DNA from: Nepenthes gracilis
Lineage: Eukaryota; Streptophyta; Magnoliopsida; Caryophyllales; Nepenthaceae
DNA length: 64,000 bases
NCBI GenBank assembly: GCA_033239525.1
Contig: BSYO01000011.1
Location: 7,159,973-7,223,972 of the forward strand
Direction: 5' to 3'
Shown in pieces: positions 1 through 12,890 of the stretch. Position numbers and translations under genes: made by a program. The notes below the pieces were generated by a model. That model saw only the letters and a list, made by a program, of their open reading frames with translations, made no database searches and was not told where the DNA came from. Position 1 is the first letter of the stretch; every line of letters begins with the position of its first letter.

Positions 1-13
1 TTGCCCTCACTGC

Positions 14-2595
14 ATGGCAGGGAAGCAACGGAGAGTCTCCTTTCAAGGAGACGCATCTTTCAGGAGGTCCGAGGTCCTAGAGCTCGCCCACACGGATGTG
101 TGTGGTCCCCTACCGAAAAGGTCTTTTGGAGGAGCACAGTACTTTCTCTCATTCATTGACGATTGCTCGAGAAAACTGTGGGTATTCCTGCTGAAGACCA
201 AGGATCAGGTTGCGGGAATCTTTGAGCAGTTTCATGTCCTCGTTGAGCGTGAGACCGAGAGGAGGTTGAAGGCCGTCCGGAGTGACAACGGTGGAGAGTA
301 CATTGGGATTTTTGATGCCTATTGCAGAACTCACGGCATCAAACAACAAAGAATTCCACCAAAGACGCCACAGTTGAATGGCGTGGCCGAAAGGATAAAT
401 CGTACCCTAATGGAAAGGGTCAGGTGTATATTGTCCGAGGCCATGCTTCCGGGATCTTTTTGAGCTGAGGCTTTGAAGGCAGCTGCCTACGTGGTCAATC
501 GGTCGCCCAGTAAGCCTCTGGACTGGGAAGTTCAGGAGAAGATTTGGACAGGAAAGGAACAAGTTTACAACCGTCTTCGGACATTTGGCTGCAAGACTTT
601 TGTTCATGTTCTGAGAGATGAGAGAAGCAAGTTGGAGCCAAAGACAAAGCAATGTGTCTTTTTGGGCTTTGGCGATGATGAACTTGGGTATAGGTTCTAT
701 GACCCAAAGGAAAGAAAGTTGATCCAGTCCTAAGATGTGGTCTTTGTCGAGCAAGAAATCATCGAGGACATTGGGAAAGAGAAGAAGTCTCAACCCAATA
801 CTTCTCGGATGGACAGAGTTGATATTGATGCTGTCCGTCCAATGCCTCTTAAGTCCAATGTCGACGGATCAAGAGTGACGAACAACCATGATGAGGCAGT
901 TTCAGCACCTCAGGAAGATCAGGTTGAAGATTTGGCCCCTCAACAGGCCGAGGTGGCCCCTGTGAGACGGTCGTCCAGGGAGAGACGTCCGTCCATCCGC
1001 CTTCTAGCAAGTGAGTACGTCTTTCTCATTGATACTGGAGAACCTGAAGATTTTGGCGAGGCCATATGTAGCGCTTAGAAGGACAAATAGTTTGAGGCCA
1101 TGAAGGAAGAAATGGCCTCTCTTCATGAAAACCATACCTTTGAGCTGGCTAAGCTGCCCAAGGGAAAGAAGGCCCTAAAAAACAAGTCGATCTTCCGGCT
1201 GAAGGCGACCGAGGATACGAGCAAGCCAAGACACAAGGCACGGCTTGTGGTGAAGGGCTTTGGTCAACGCAAGGGTATTGACTTTGATGAAATTTTTGCA
1301 CTTGTTGTGAAGATATCCTCGGTCCGTGTGGTACTCGGACTGGCAGCGGCTTTGGATCTGGAGATTGAGCAACTGGACGTCTGGACAGCATTTCTCCATG
1401 GAGATCTCTGGAGATCTTGAGAAAGAGATGAGAAAGAGATCTCCATGGAGCAACCAAATGGTTTTGAAGTCAAGGGGAAGGAAGGACTGGTCTGGCGTTT
1501 GAAGAAGAGCTTGTATGGGCTGAAATAAGCTCCGAGACAGTGGTACCGAAAGTTTGAGTCTGTCATGGTCGGACGAGGATACCATATGATTACTTCCGAC
1601 CACTGTGTCTTTGTCTAGAGATTCTCGAAAAATGACTTCGTCATTCTCCTCCTTTATGTGGATGATATGCTGGTTTTCGGACAAAACAGTGCTCGGATCA
1701 AGGAGCTGAAAGAGCAACTGGGGCAGTCTTTCACTATGAAAGACCTTGGGCCGGCGAAGTAGATTCTCGGGATCAGAATATTTTGCGATCGAGGGGATAA
1801 GAAGCTCCGGCTGTCCCAAGAAGGCTATGTTGAAAAGGTGTTTCAGCTATTCAACATGGAAAGCTCCAAGCTTGTCAGTATCCCTCTAGCCAATCATTTT
1901 AGGCTGAGCAAGCAGCAGTGTCCGTTCTCGGACACTGAGAAAGCACGCATGAGTAAGATACCTTACTCCTCGGTCGTGGTAGTCTGATGTACGCGTCCGT
2001 GTGTACGCGACCGGATATTGCTCATGCGGTTGGTCTTGTGAGCCGATTTCTCTCAAACCCAGGGATGGAGCATTGGTTCTCGGTAAAGTGGATTTTCAGA
2101 TATATCCGTGGGACCTCCAAGGCGAGTTTGCAGTTTGGAGGAGAGAAGCCTCAGCTGATTGGGTACACGGATGCAGACATGGCCGGGGATGTTAATTCTC
2201 GAAAATTAATGTCCGGATACTTGGTAAAATTTGCGGGAGGGGAGGTCTCCTGGCAGTCCAAGTTGCAGAAATGCATCGCTCTCTCTACTACGGAGGCAGA
2301 GTTCATTGCCGTGACCGAGGCCTGCAAAGAAATGTTTTGGATGAAGAGGTTTGTCCAGAAATTGGGTCTAAGGCAAGAGATGTATGAGGTCCTCTGTGAT
2401 AGCCAAAGTGCCATTTACTTGTGTAAAAACTTCTCATTCCATTTCAGGTCAAAGCACATTGACATGCGATATCATTGGGTGAGAGATATTTTTGATGATG
2501 GACAGCTATCAATTGGAAAGGTTCGGTCGGATGACAATGACTCGGACATGTTTTCTAAAGTTTTTATCGAAGGGAAAGCTAGAAGCTTGTTGTGA
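14..2595 (+). pseudogene. Broken copia Pol: integrase, reverse transcriptase, RNase H
   Basis: The reading frame from 14 stays in phase through stops at 461, 731, 1076 and 1088. Integrase shows all three catalytic acids: D in HTDVCG, D in RSDNGGEY and E in NGVAERINR. Reverse transcriptase starts near 1100 (KARLVVKGFGQ) and carries the YVDDM catalytic box at 1655-1669. RNase H is the segment 1987-2595 with GYTDADMAG, STTEAEF and KHIDMRYHW. A short duplication near 1395-1440 and an indel near 1980 shift the frame. Further stops at about 1527, 1617 and 1760 sit where Gln codons are expected. The original enzyme would copy element RNA and integrate the cDNA; this copy cannot. Confidence 0.92.
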
Positions 2596-2644
2596 TATTG
2601 CCGGTCTAACTAACTTTACTCCCACTCGATCGTGAGGGGAAATT

Positions 2645-3435
2645 TGTTGGGATCACTCCCTTGTGGTATTTTTTGTCCGCGAACTCAAAGGAGGAAAAAG
2701 GATGCGAACTTTTTTGAGTGGTCCAAGAAGCCTGTCATGACGGATGATGACTCATTAAAGACGTCATGTCCGAGAGGTAGTTGAGGACATGGGCGAGGAC
2801 TCTGAAAACCTAGGCGTTGACTCTCTCTCTCCTTAGGCTTGTTGTAGCCGCGTTTTGCAGGTGGGAAGTTGACCCACCCTGATTGGAGGTTGAGGCGGCT
2901 GCAACTTCCCAGGGTGTCAGGCCTGTCACTCTGGCACGCTAGCCGTGCGCCTGTCGTGGCAGCTGTGGCAGGCCTAGGAGGTGTGGTCCTGCCACCCTAC
3001 TGCTAGGGTGGCTGGCTGGCCAGCCACTAGGCCCCTTTATGTATATAAAGGCTTGTGCCCTTGCTTGTTTTAGGGCGGTGTTAAGTCTTGGAAAGCAAAC
3101 TTGGAGTGAGCTTTGAGAGAGTTGTGGGCAAGCCTTGTTATAAAGATAGAGAGAGAAACACCATTTAGAAAGAGATTGAGAGATATACACTTGTGATTGT
3201 TTTTTTTTTTGTTTGAACTTGTGTAACTAACATTCTTGTAAACAATTAATTATTTATAATGTATTCTTTGGTGGTTTTTTCTTAGTTAAAGAAGGGTTTT
3301 TTCACGTTAAAAATCTCGTATGTGTTTTTCTCGGTTTTCTATTTCTACTTTTGGCCGTCTGTCCGAGAGCTCTGCTCTGTTGCTTTTCGAGTATTTTGTC
3401 CGTCCGATCACCGTGCCTTCCATTTTGCACCAACA
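2645..3435 (+). repeat. 3' LTR of the copia element
   Basis: A 791-bp segment begins TGTTGG and ends CCAACA, a perfect 6-bp inverted terminal pair. It starts directly after a polypurine tract. A TATA-like box lies at 3042-3049, so the transcription start should fall shortly after about 3070. Boundaries are inferred from the termini because the 5' LTR is outside the window. Confidence 0.82.
3042..3050 (+). promoter_or_regulatory. TATA-like box in the copia LTR
   Basis: TATATAAAG lies inside the LTR, upstream of the polypyrimidine and AT-rich 3' part. This is the position expected for the LTR promoter. No experimental support is visible. Confidence 0.4.
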
Positions 3436-3440
3436 ATACA

Positions 3441-5286
3441 AGCATTAGGACAAGTATTAGAACAATAATAATTGAAGAATATGCAATAATCAATACCAAA
3501 GAAAGAAGGGATTCGAATACACTTGCCGAGAATTTCACAAACTCCTTGCTGTTTCTGTTCTGGTTTTTCCTTCACCCGGTTCTCTCTTTTTTTTTTTTTT
3601 TCTTTCTGTTTTTCCTTCCTTTAGCCCACGGTTTCTCTCTGTTTTTTTTTTCTTTCCTCTCTCTGCCTCCCACGTCCTTAAGTAATTTTCAGAGGAGTTG
3701 CTGAGTCATTGCTGCTTAATTCAGCTGCTGGCCACGTTACACTAAGGAGCTGATTCAGCTCATTTAGTTTGATGTTTTGGCTGCTCCATTACCTGCCTAA
3801 TGGTGGGTTTTAATTGGATGAATTGTAACCTACGTGGGCTGCTGATACGGTTTGTCTTGTGTGTGCATATTGCTGCCGTGAGTGGGAGCTAATAATATAT
3901 ATATATATATTTTACATATATTAGCTGTAAATTGCTGCCCGTGTGCAATGAAAGAGATATTTTTTTCTATTTTTAAATCCTTAAGTGTGTATGTTGATTT
4001 CCCTTTGCTGAATTCTCTACAATTTCAGCTCATTATGAGCTGCCATATGCGTGTATTGTATGTTAAATTTAATTTATTCTATATTTGTTTAATTGGTTTA
4101 AGTTCGATTACTAATCGGGTATAATTTGGGTGATCTATTTACCTTGTAATTAATCAAATTTAATTTAATTATTAATTGAATGTGAATTTATTAACCGAAT
4201 TAGTTTCTTATCGTTGTTTCTATCTTGCATGAATCGGGATTGAAATCGGTTTCATTAAATAAATTTTTACGGTATTTCAAGGTGAGTTCCTGGCTTTTGC
4301 GTTTTCACTATTTATTATTCTTAATTTTTTTTTACCAAAATCCTCAATTTGGTGAAACTCTCCAAATCCATGTATTTTATTTTTAGTAAATTTTCTCCCA
4401 AATGTCAGACTTCTTTGCGTCATTTAACCTCAATTAACTATACCTTGCTTGATCGAAAGATCTCGGGCTTCACAAAAATTCTCTACAGTTCTCTAACCAA
4501 TGAAAGCAAAACAATATGAAAGCCAATTTATAGATTAGATAGTACAAACATACTAAAAATTAGTTGATTTATTCTTGACTTGTGATCCCTATTAAAAACT
4601 TGTTGGATCTGCTCATAACAACGAAACTAAATAACTTCTAATTTTTTATTGATCTTACTTTACTTATTAGTAAATCTCCATACACTATTAAAAATTAATG
4701 TCTATGCCAACAATATCACCATAAATGTTCATAGGTTAGAACAAGTATATAAACAATTATAGAATGGATTGGGTGAATAAACCTTAACAATTTTATCTTA
4801 AGGTAAACATTTTTTATTTTTATATTTTAATTGATCTCTTCTTCTTAAAAAAATGAAGGCACAATATTTGGTGCTCAATTTTCTTGTCTTGGGTTTACAA
4901 GAAGTGGAATATTTATAGAATATATTATAAAAAGGTCAGAAAATACAAATCTAATAAAAAAAAAATAGTATCTCAGTGTTAGTACATTGCACAGACACAA
5001 AGCCCTTAGAAGGTACCACACATGTGCCATACAAATGTATATCAGGCATAGATGTTTTAGACTCAATGTACTCATGTGCAATATATGCATGCATTTGATG
5101 TGAGTTTTTATAGATTTTTGACTATCTTTCAGACTACTTATTCTTTAGTCATGAAAAATTCAAAAACTAGACATTCCTAACAACAACAACGATCAAGCTA
5201 TTAGTGAGTAGCTAAACTCCACCCTAGCCAAATGTTCAACCACACATGCTGTTGTCTTCCACAGCATCAGACCATGACTTCGTGGG
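3441..5286. other. Unassigned AT-rich spacer
   Basis: No gene is recognisable. The first 300 bases hold long T and pyrimidine runs (about 3584-3665). A stretch near 3840-3960 (repeated tgctgcc, an AT dinucleotide run, tgctgcc) is faintly reminiscent of the long repeat at 8230-8410, so this may be an old LTR fragment. The short open frames here show no family resemblance. Confidence 0.4.
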
Positions 5287-5676
5287 TGGCATCTCAGACT
5301 AGGACGAGTACCGTCTAACATATTCTCATATTAAGTCGAACTGTACCTGATTGTTGTTTATGAGACTAACCATTGCAGTGTTTGTTCTCTTGCAAAACAA
5401 TTCTGCTTGCCTTTTCCTTACTGTAAACGTATTTCCAATTCCATATTTGATTTGATTCATTATCACATTTCTGACAATGGGCAAGAATTCAAAATGACAT
5501 ACTTTTTTGTGTCAAAAGAAACCATCCACCAACTCAGTTGTGCTAAAACTCATCAAAAATATGTCATAGGAGAAATGAAATATCAACATACATTGGGTAT
5601 GGCTAGCGCCTTCATGTTTCAAGCCAACCTCTCTCATTGTTTTGGTGGAGATAAAAATCCTGCTCGCATCTACTAA
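5287..5676 (+). pseudogene. Copia pre-integrase/integrase fragment, internally deleted
   Basis: One frame reads WHLRLGRVPSN, then CSVCSLAKQ and LPFP, the zinc-finger-like GAG-pre-integrase signature of copia Pol. It then jumps to SDNGQEF and an integrase tail (SKETIHQLSC, FQANLSHCF). The stretch that normally links FDLIH to the second catalytic Asp is missing, so about 100 residues are deleted. One stop lies near 5335. It is an old fragment; no LTR was recognised beside it. Confidence 0.75.
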
Positions 5677-5739
5677 TAGAAGCTATGAATCCCATAAACG
5701 TATCTCATATTCTTCTTAACGTCTTTCATTATTATGTTT

Positions 5740-6480
5740 ATCATCTTCATCGCCGCTCCATTTAGCATTCAAAGCTTGTCTCTTTCCGCGTTTAAAATTT
5801 AGACACTTGGTTTGAATATGCTCAAAGCCATGGCAGTGCACTCCTTACATTTAGTTGTGTTCCCTTGTTATTTGTTAGAAGAATTTTTATTCTTCTTTAA
5901 AAACTTTTTATTTTTTTTATTTTTTACAAATAGGATAAAAAATCTTGATCGCCCAGGGATTTGATATCGGATTTATTTTCTATTTCTTCCTTGACACATT
6001 TAGGATGATAGATTTATTTTTTTATTGAGACAATATATGTTCATAGGTTTATAGCAAGTCAACAAGTTCTTTATTTTTTTCTTTGTCAGAATTTTTAATC
6101 TATTCTATAGCTGTGACTTTAGGTTTAAATTGCTTGATAAGTGGCATCATAACTTTATAGACAATATAGTTATAAGAAATTTTTTTACCAAGATTGAACG
6201 TAAAATTTATAATGTCATTTAATTTAGTATAAAATTAGTCACATGTCACATCTTTTATCCTATTTTTAAAAAATCTAGTAGTGAACCGTTGTAATTTAGA
6301 ATTTTTAACCATTTTGATTTATTCATAAGTTATTTCAAGAATTTTCATGTTTCTTTAGAGCTCTCACATAGGAAATTACATTTGAAGTCCTGTGAGAAAA
6401 TCACCATAAAAATAGCATGTAATTCTTACTATTTTAGTTACATCCATCTAATTCCTCATTAGTCTACGAGGACATAACTT
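5740..6480 (-). pseudogene. Copia Gag remnant with zinc knuckle
   Basis: On the minus strand a broken zinc knuckle is legible near 5770-5860: KCKEC, then after a frameshift GFEHIQTKC. Upstream of it (about 6080-6230) is a Gag-like segment reading INFTFNLGKKIS and KPKVTAIE, which resembles the UBN2-type Gag of plant copia elements. Frameshifts and stops are frequent. It faces the integrase fragment at 5287-5676, so the two come from different insertions or from a rearrangement. Confidence 0.6.
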
Positions 6481-6929
6481 CCATTTCATTAAATCTTTGA
6501 AAAAATTAACTTCGTCAAAGCCTGTTGTAAAATGAGTAAGACTATTGAATCTTTTTATATGTTTTCCTTTGACTCTTTTTTCAGAACTATGATGAGTTTT
6601 GAAGGATTTGTAAATCCATATTGTATAATATCCTATAACTATTGAGAGCAAAAGAATATCATTATTTTTATGCTCTAAAATTTATAATTTTTTCCTAAAA
6701 AAATTGAGTGACTAGGAGATTCATTAGGCCTTACTCTCCATTGGTGAATACAAAACACTCAGCCCAGATTGGTTTTTATCAAAAGTTTTTAAGGAGTGAT
6801 GTCATATTATGGGTTATTCAGTTATTGAGACGGTTTATGATTTTTCTATCCATGGAAAGCTTTTTAAACAAGTTAATACCACCATCATTAGCTTAATTTT
6901 AAAGGTGATGTCTCCTTCTAAGGTGACTG
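6481..6929. other. Unassigned AT-rich stretch
   Basis: It may hold the more N-terminal part of the Gag remnant on the minus strand, but the reading is too decayed to call. Nothing else is recognisable. Confidence 0.3.
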
Positions 6930-9900
6930 TTTGAGTTTATTATTTTATTAAAATAAATTATTTAATTAATTTTGATAAATAGTTAAGTATTTTAATTATT
7001 ATTTTGGGTCTAAAATCTTGTGATTTGGCTTATGTATAGCCTATAGTATTTGAACGATTGATTTAGGCTTAAATACTTGAACTATTAATTTGAATTAATA
7101 GTTTGAACTTGAGTGTTTTGACTATTAAATTTATTTTAGAGTAATTAATATACTTGATTAAGTTAGTTTAATTATAAGTCTAATTAATTGAGTAAATTAT
7201 CATCTATTTAAATTATATGAATTTTTGTTTATTAGAATTTCTTAATTTAAAATATAATTGTGAAAATTAAATTTAATGTGGGATCAAAATATTAGAAATT
7301 AATATCAAAAATTTTAAGTGTTGTCATAAGGATAATTAGATAAATAATTGATTAATATTTTAATTAAAATAATAATAATAATAATAATAATAAAGAAACA
7401 AATAACAGGAGAAGGAAAGGAGAAAGGATAAAGAGGAAAGAAAGAAAAGGGAAGAAGAGAAGAAGGAGAGGAGAGGAGAGAAAGGGAAAAATGGCACGCA
7501 AGGGTTGCGGCGAGAAGGAAGGAAGAAAATCGACGCCCAAATGAAAATCAGTGAAACCCTAGGCGCGTTGACCCCTTTCATTGTTTAAAGAGAGAGCAGT
7601 GAAGGAAGTCAGTGGGAGTCGCCGCAATGAAACCCTAATCGTGCAAATGATGTCGTCACCGCTGTTCCTCGCCGCTGCCGCTACTAATCGTCATTGTGAA
7701 TCCGGGCCAAAGCTGCCAATTTTGCAGTCGAAGTCGCCGTCGTTGGTTGGTGTCGTCGTTGTCGTCGATTTGTGCCGTTGCTGTTATCGCCGGGAGAAAA
7801 GCAAGGAGTTGAGGCAAGTAATCTTTTAATTGTTGCAAGTAAATCCTCCTTTTCTCATTGTTGATGTTGATTCTTTCGTTGTATATCTGGATTTTGGAGA
7901 AAATTAACCGTACTTTGTTGCGAGCCAAAATGAGGCAAAACAGAGCACACGGCTCTGATGGTGGAGTTCCGAAAACTTCACTATGGATTGGGCGTAAGAA
8001 TTAATATATTGTGTTACAAAAGAATCCTTATTTTACATTTTGTGATATGAAAGTTAGGATTTTCTCCATTTATGGTTAGAATCAGAAGGGAAGGCGAAGA
8101 ACAGAGCACTGCGCCCTGTTTGGGCCGATCGAAAACTGTACAGTGGGCGAGGATGGCGACAAAGTGAATATGAATACGTATGTCTAATTATCTGGTATAC
8201 GTAAGGTAAATGTACGGGTATGTGTGTATGTGCGCATGTGTGAATTGCTGCCGTGCTGCTACTGTGCGTGTGTGTGTGTGAGCTACTGGCAACATTGCTG
8301 CCAGCTCTATGCGTGTATGTGGGTGGGTGTATGCGTGTGTGTGTATATATAGGTGTGTGTGTGGGTGTGTGTGTGTGTTTGTATATGTGTATATATATAT
8401 ATATATTGTAATTGTTAATTGATTGAGGAGGAAGTTATCGATAATTATTATTTTGATTAAATTTTTATGAAATTAATCGGGATAGTTAAATAAGATGAGA
8501 ATTGTAGATTAATTTGATAATAATAAAATTGAGGATATTTTGTGGCCTTAAAAAAGAGATTTGATATGTCGGAAGAGTTGATTATGATAGAGTATAACAT
8601 AATATATATATATATATATATATATGGTCGGCTGAATCTCCAAATTTCTGTGGATTTTCTCTTATTCTCATGGTGATTGATCTTGCGTTGGCTTTGATAG
8701 GGTGCATAAATTTTATTGATATTTTATGGATAAATAAATGAGAGTATAAAGACTTTACTTTATCCGGACGATAGAGTCCGTGAGATCAGAAAGAAATTTC
8801 TATTTTTCAATACCTATTCCATTAAGGAGATTAAGGTCGTTGATATTAAGGAGTGATACTTATAACCTAATAACCACTGTAGATGATGATATCAGGAATA
8901 TCATTAGTGAGGGTATTGGAGATGGTATGAGTATACTATTGGTACAGCCTATGGGAGGATTATAGGGGTAGTGACGATACCATGGATACCGGATAATCTC
9001 GTGGTATTTATCCAACCGTTCGGGGTGTAAATATGCAGCTTTTGGTTCACTATGGTATAATAAGATCCAGGGAGACTCTTCCTAACTCGTACAGTTATGA
9101 CATCAAATCGGATTTTTATTATCTCGTATAGTTGGTCGATGTCGTTATTGAGGAGGGATACTTATAGCCTAGTAACCATTTAGATGATGATATCAGGGAT
9201 ATTATTAGCGAGGAGTATCGGAGATGGTATGAGTATACTATGGTTACAACATTTGGGAGAACTATAGGGGTAGTGTGAATATCATAGATACCGAATAGCC
9301 TCGTAGTATTCACTCAATTGTTGGGGGCGTGAATACGCGGCCTTTGATTTACTATGGCAGAATAAGATCCATAGAGATTTCTGATATCTTATACAGTGGA
9401 GATTATTATAATCTCACATAGTTGTGACATCGTATTGAGTTGATGAGCTGATTCGATAGAATCCATGTTGCATTCTTAGTATTCAGTTGTTTATATGGTT
9501 TTTGGGTCGTGAATACGACATGTCATTGAGTCTCAGATAGTGGTTGGTTTATCATATGCTATTAATAATTTTATATATTTGTTATTATTATTCGAGATAC
9601 TTACTCGTATTTCTCTATTGTTAATTATAATTACTTATTTGGTATTCGATTCATTCTTATATTTTATTAGTTTCAGAGTAGATATGTTGATATCAGGATA
9701 GAATGGAATCGCGTATCACCATGTAGAGTCCAAATGGAAGTAATATCGAAAACTGAGGATTCCATGATAAGAGATTTTAGATTAGTTATTGGTTCATAGG
9801 TTTTTAGATATTTATCGGAATTACATTTCTAAAGACTTGACATTATAGTAGCTAATGGATTTCTACTTCAAGCAATTCTTCATTAGTATTATGGGTGTTT

Positions 9901-10004
9901 ATTTAATGATATAATTATGTTGATCATTTATGGTGTAATAGATATTAGCGATACAATGATTTTGAGTTCCTTTAAATTAATTAATGTTATAATTGATTAC
10001 GTAT
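6930..10004 (+). repeat. Long LTR-like repeat, copy A (truncated)
   Basis: This non-coding repeat is matched in inverted orientation by 10005-13481. Landmarks occur in the same order on opposite strands: an AT-rich segment, an (AAT)n tract (7368-7393), a purine-rich tract, paired CAGAGCAC motifs (7941, 8100), a TG-rich tract (8220-8390), AT runs, a 302-bp tandem duplication, and an AT-rich tail. The left end is approximate because no terminal TG motif was found. The right end stops about 90 bp short of the terminus seen in copy B. The short open frames inside it are not genes. Confidence 0.7.
8838..9440 (+). repeat. 302-bp tandem duplication in copy A
   Basis: Two adjacent diverged units start near 8838 and 9140. 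Both contain gatgatatcagg, ggagatggtatgagtata, ataggggtagtg and taagatcca at a spacing of about 302 bases. The same duplication occurs in copy B. Confidence 0.75.
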
Positions 10005-10559
10005 TGTAACGACCCAAGCTAGGGTCTCCGAACCCGAGCCGGACTGTCACGATGAAAATCTTAAGTCATCCAAAATCATCAATTACGCGTCATCAAACAA
10101 CTTTAATGAATTCTATAATATCATTTAAGACACAATTTATATTCATCATAAATGAATCATCATATAAATATCCATAATAATGATAAATAACTTCAACAAA
10201 TGACCTCAATATCAAAAATATCAATCCTCATAGAGAAATCTAATAAAAGTTGAACAGTAACTATACTACCAAGATCTTAAGTCTCTATCCAGAAAGCCTC
10301 AATCTCTGCGATCACCTCTGCTTGGAGTCTACTCACGCGATCTCTTCTATTATAGTGTCAACCTGTCTATTCTGGAGCCAAGAAAACATAAGGGTGAGTC
10401 GAATGCCCAACAAGTAAATATAATCAATAATAGATGAGTACAATTAAACATCCCGGATAATAATATAATAAGTAAAATCAATAATAACAGGGAATAGATA
10501 AACCACTGTCCGAGACTCAATAACATGTCATGTCCACAACCCGAATGCCACGTGAACGG

Positions 10560-11165
10560 CTAAGTATCAAGGAAGCAACATGGATTTCGTCGAATCCAAT
10601 CATCAGCTCAATATGATGTCACAACTGAATGAAGGACAGCAGTCTCCATGGACCTTATTCTACCATAGTGGACCAAGTGCCGCATATTTACGCCTTCGAC
10701 GGCTGGGTGAGTACCATGAGGTTACCTGGTATCCATGGTATCCCCACTGCCCCTACAGTCCTCCCAGAGGCTGTACCCGTAGCATGCTCAGACCATCTCC
10801 AATACCCCTCACCAATGATATCCTAGATATCATCCTCTACGATGGTCCCTAGGTTATAAGCATCCCTCTCGACTAACTGTACGAGATAGCAAGAATCTGA
10901 ATATCAGCTCAATATGAGGCCACCACTGTATGAGATAATAAGAATCTCCCTGGACCTTATTGTACCATAGTGAAGCAAAAGCCATGTATTTACGTCCCCA
11001 ATGGCTGGGTGAGTACTACGAGGTTACCTAGTATCCATGGTATCCCCACTACCCCTACAATCCTCCTAGAGGCTGTACCCGTAGTATGCTCATACCATCT
11101 CCGATACCCCTCGCAATGATATCCCAGATATCATTCTCTATGATGGTCACTAGGTTATAAGCATC
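10560..11165 (-). repeat. 302-bp tandem duplication in copy B
   Basis: Two diverged units of about 302 bases share ccatggaccttatt-type, ggctgggtgagta, tatccatggtatcccca and gatatc motifs. They are the reverse complement of the pair at 8838-9440. The duplication therefore predates the separation of copies A and B. Confidence 0.75.
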
Positions 11166-11679
11166 CATTCTCAATATCAACGACCTCAATCCTCCGGAAT
11201 AGAATCAGTATTGGAAAAACATAGACTACTTTGCGGTCCCATGGACTTCCATTCGTCCAGTTACCGTAAAGTCTTCGCACGCTCTCCTTTACTTATCCAT
11301 AGAGTGCCAATAGAATGTACACACGCCAACAGTATTAACGCAGAGAACAATTTATCAAAATTCATCGATGCAGTATAAGAATAATCAGCTATCAGATTAT
11401 TATTATTCTAAACTCACCAGACACTTATAAATATACCAACCCACGTGTGTATAGTTCCATATAAACATTTCTTACCATCTGCATATATCAATATAATTAT
11501 ATATATATATATATCTTCCATCAATATATATATATATATACTCCCACGTCATTACAAACATCTCAACACAACATAAATAAACAATAAATAAATAAATATA
11601 TTTACATATATACATACCCATACACATGCCATTTATACATATTCACGTTCACCCTTCTTCAAATTCTTGCCCTTGGCCC

Positions 11680-12230
11680 ACTATACTCACACACACACAC
11701 ACCATCCATCCCAACACTCACACACACAGCCCACTGCTCATCACTTGGCCCACTAAACACACACTCACACACAGCCCACTAACACACACACACAACCCAC
11801 TAACTTGGCCCACTAACACACCCACACAGCCCACATCTGCCCACACAGAGCCAACACCTTGCCCACTAAACACACACAGCCCACATCCACACACACACAA
11901 AGCCCAACACCTGGCCCACTAAACACACACAACCCGACCCAATACCTGCTCAAATCCACTGCCCAGCCCAACACACACACACCAATACTCACACACACAC
12001 TCAACCCACGGCCCAATTCATCCCAGCCCAACACACACACACCACCCATGGCCCATGCTGCCGTTCACCAAACCCAGCATCACGACTTCACCACACACAG
12101 CATCACTCTGCCGCCTTGCACACAGCTCGCACACAAGCACAGCTACAGACCCACGCATGGCTGCACACACACATTCTCACCACGCCGCCCACACAAAGCT
12201 ACACACACACAGCAACACACCCAGAACCGA
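11680..12230. repeat. CA-rich simple-sequence region
   Basis: Irregular CACACA runs are interspersed with cagccca and ggcccac motifs. It corresponds to the TG-rich tract of copy A, but is about three times longer. Long open frames in several phases here are a by-product of base composition and not genes. Confidence 0.8.
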
Positions 12231-12890
12231 ACCAACCGAGGCCATGTTTTCCCCAATTCCTCATTTTACCACAAAAATTAAAAACGGTATGCCCGAAATC
12301 ATTCAATGCAACAATTAATAACATTAAGAGATGAGAAGGTAAGATTTATTAACAGAAGCAAATGTTGAAACCCCCCTCATTGCCACGGTTCGTGAAACCT
12401 AGTTGAGCAACAGGAAACAGAGCACGATGCTCTGTTTCCCGGACGGTACCCAAAACCCCCAAAAATCGGAGTTCCACATGTGAAATCGATGCTCCAAGAC
12501 TTCATTACTTAATCTACAACGCCTTAATTCATTACTGATTCAAAAGCCGATCGAATCCTCACTGAGCCAAAGCTGTGTTCGAGTTTCCCAAATCAAAAAG
12601 CTGAGGCAAGGATTTTACTTGCCTCACGGTGGTAGTCAACGGCGGCGGCTCCTCTTCATTCTTCCCCTTTCGTTCATCCTCTCCCCCTTTCTCTAAACCC
12701 TAATGCTGCCGTAAATAAGGAGGAGTTGGTTAGGGTTTTTCCAAAGTTTCCATTTGGAGATCGATCCTTGCCTCCGTACCGATCGCGCCGCCGTTCCCCT
12801 TTCCTTCCTTCCTCTTCCCTCTTCTTTCTTCCCTTTTTCTTTCCTTCTTTTTCTTTTTCTCTCCCTTCCTTCTTCGTTCTTCGTTTCCAT

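Larger units (their letters stand above)
1..3435 (+). mobile_element. Ty1/copia retrotransposon (Tnt1-94-like), 3' part, degenerate
   Basis: The window opens inside the integrase of a copia element and runs through reverse transcriptase, RNase H, a purine-rich tract (2634-2644) and a 3' LTR (2645-3435). The order integrase, RT, RNase H is diagnostic of Ty1/copia. The wording of the RNase H end (KHIDMRYHW) resembles the Tnt1-94 group. The 5' LTR, Gag and protease lie outside the window. The five bases after the LTR are ATACA, the predicted target duplication, but its partner is off the window. Several in-frame stops and at least two frameshifts make this copy inactive. Confidence 0.93.

Noticed and set aside
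3351..3704. 117-codon open frame
   Set aside because: It crosses the end of the copia LTR and its likely target duplication into pyrimidine-rich sequence; no domain.
11626..12334. Several overlapping long open frames with His/Thr/Pro repeats
   Set aside because: They are translations of CA-rich simple sequence inside a non-coding LTR-like repeat; open in several phases at once and without any domain.
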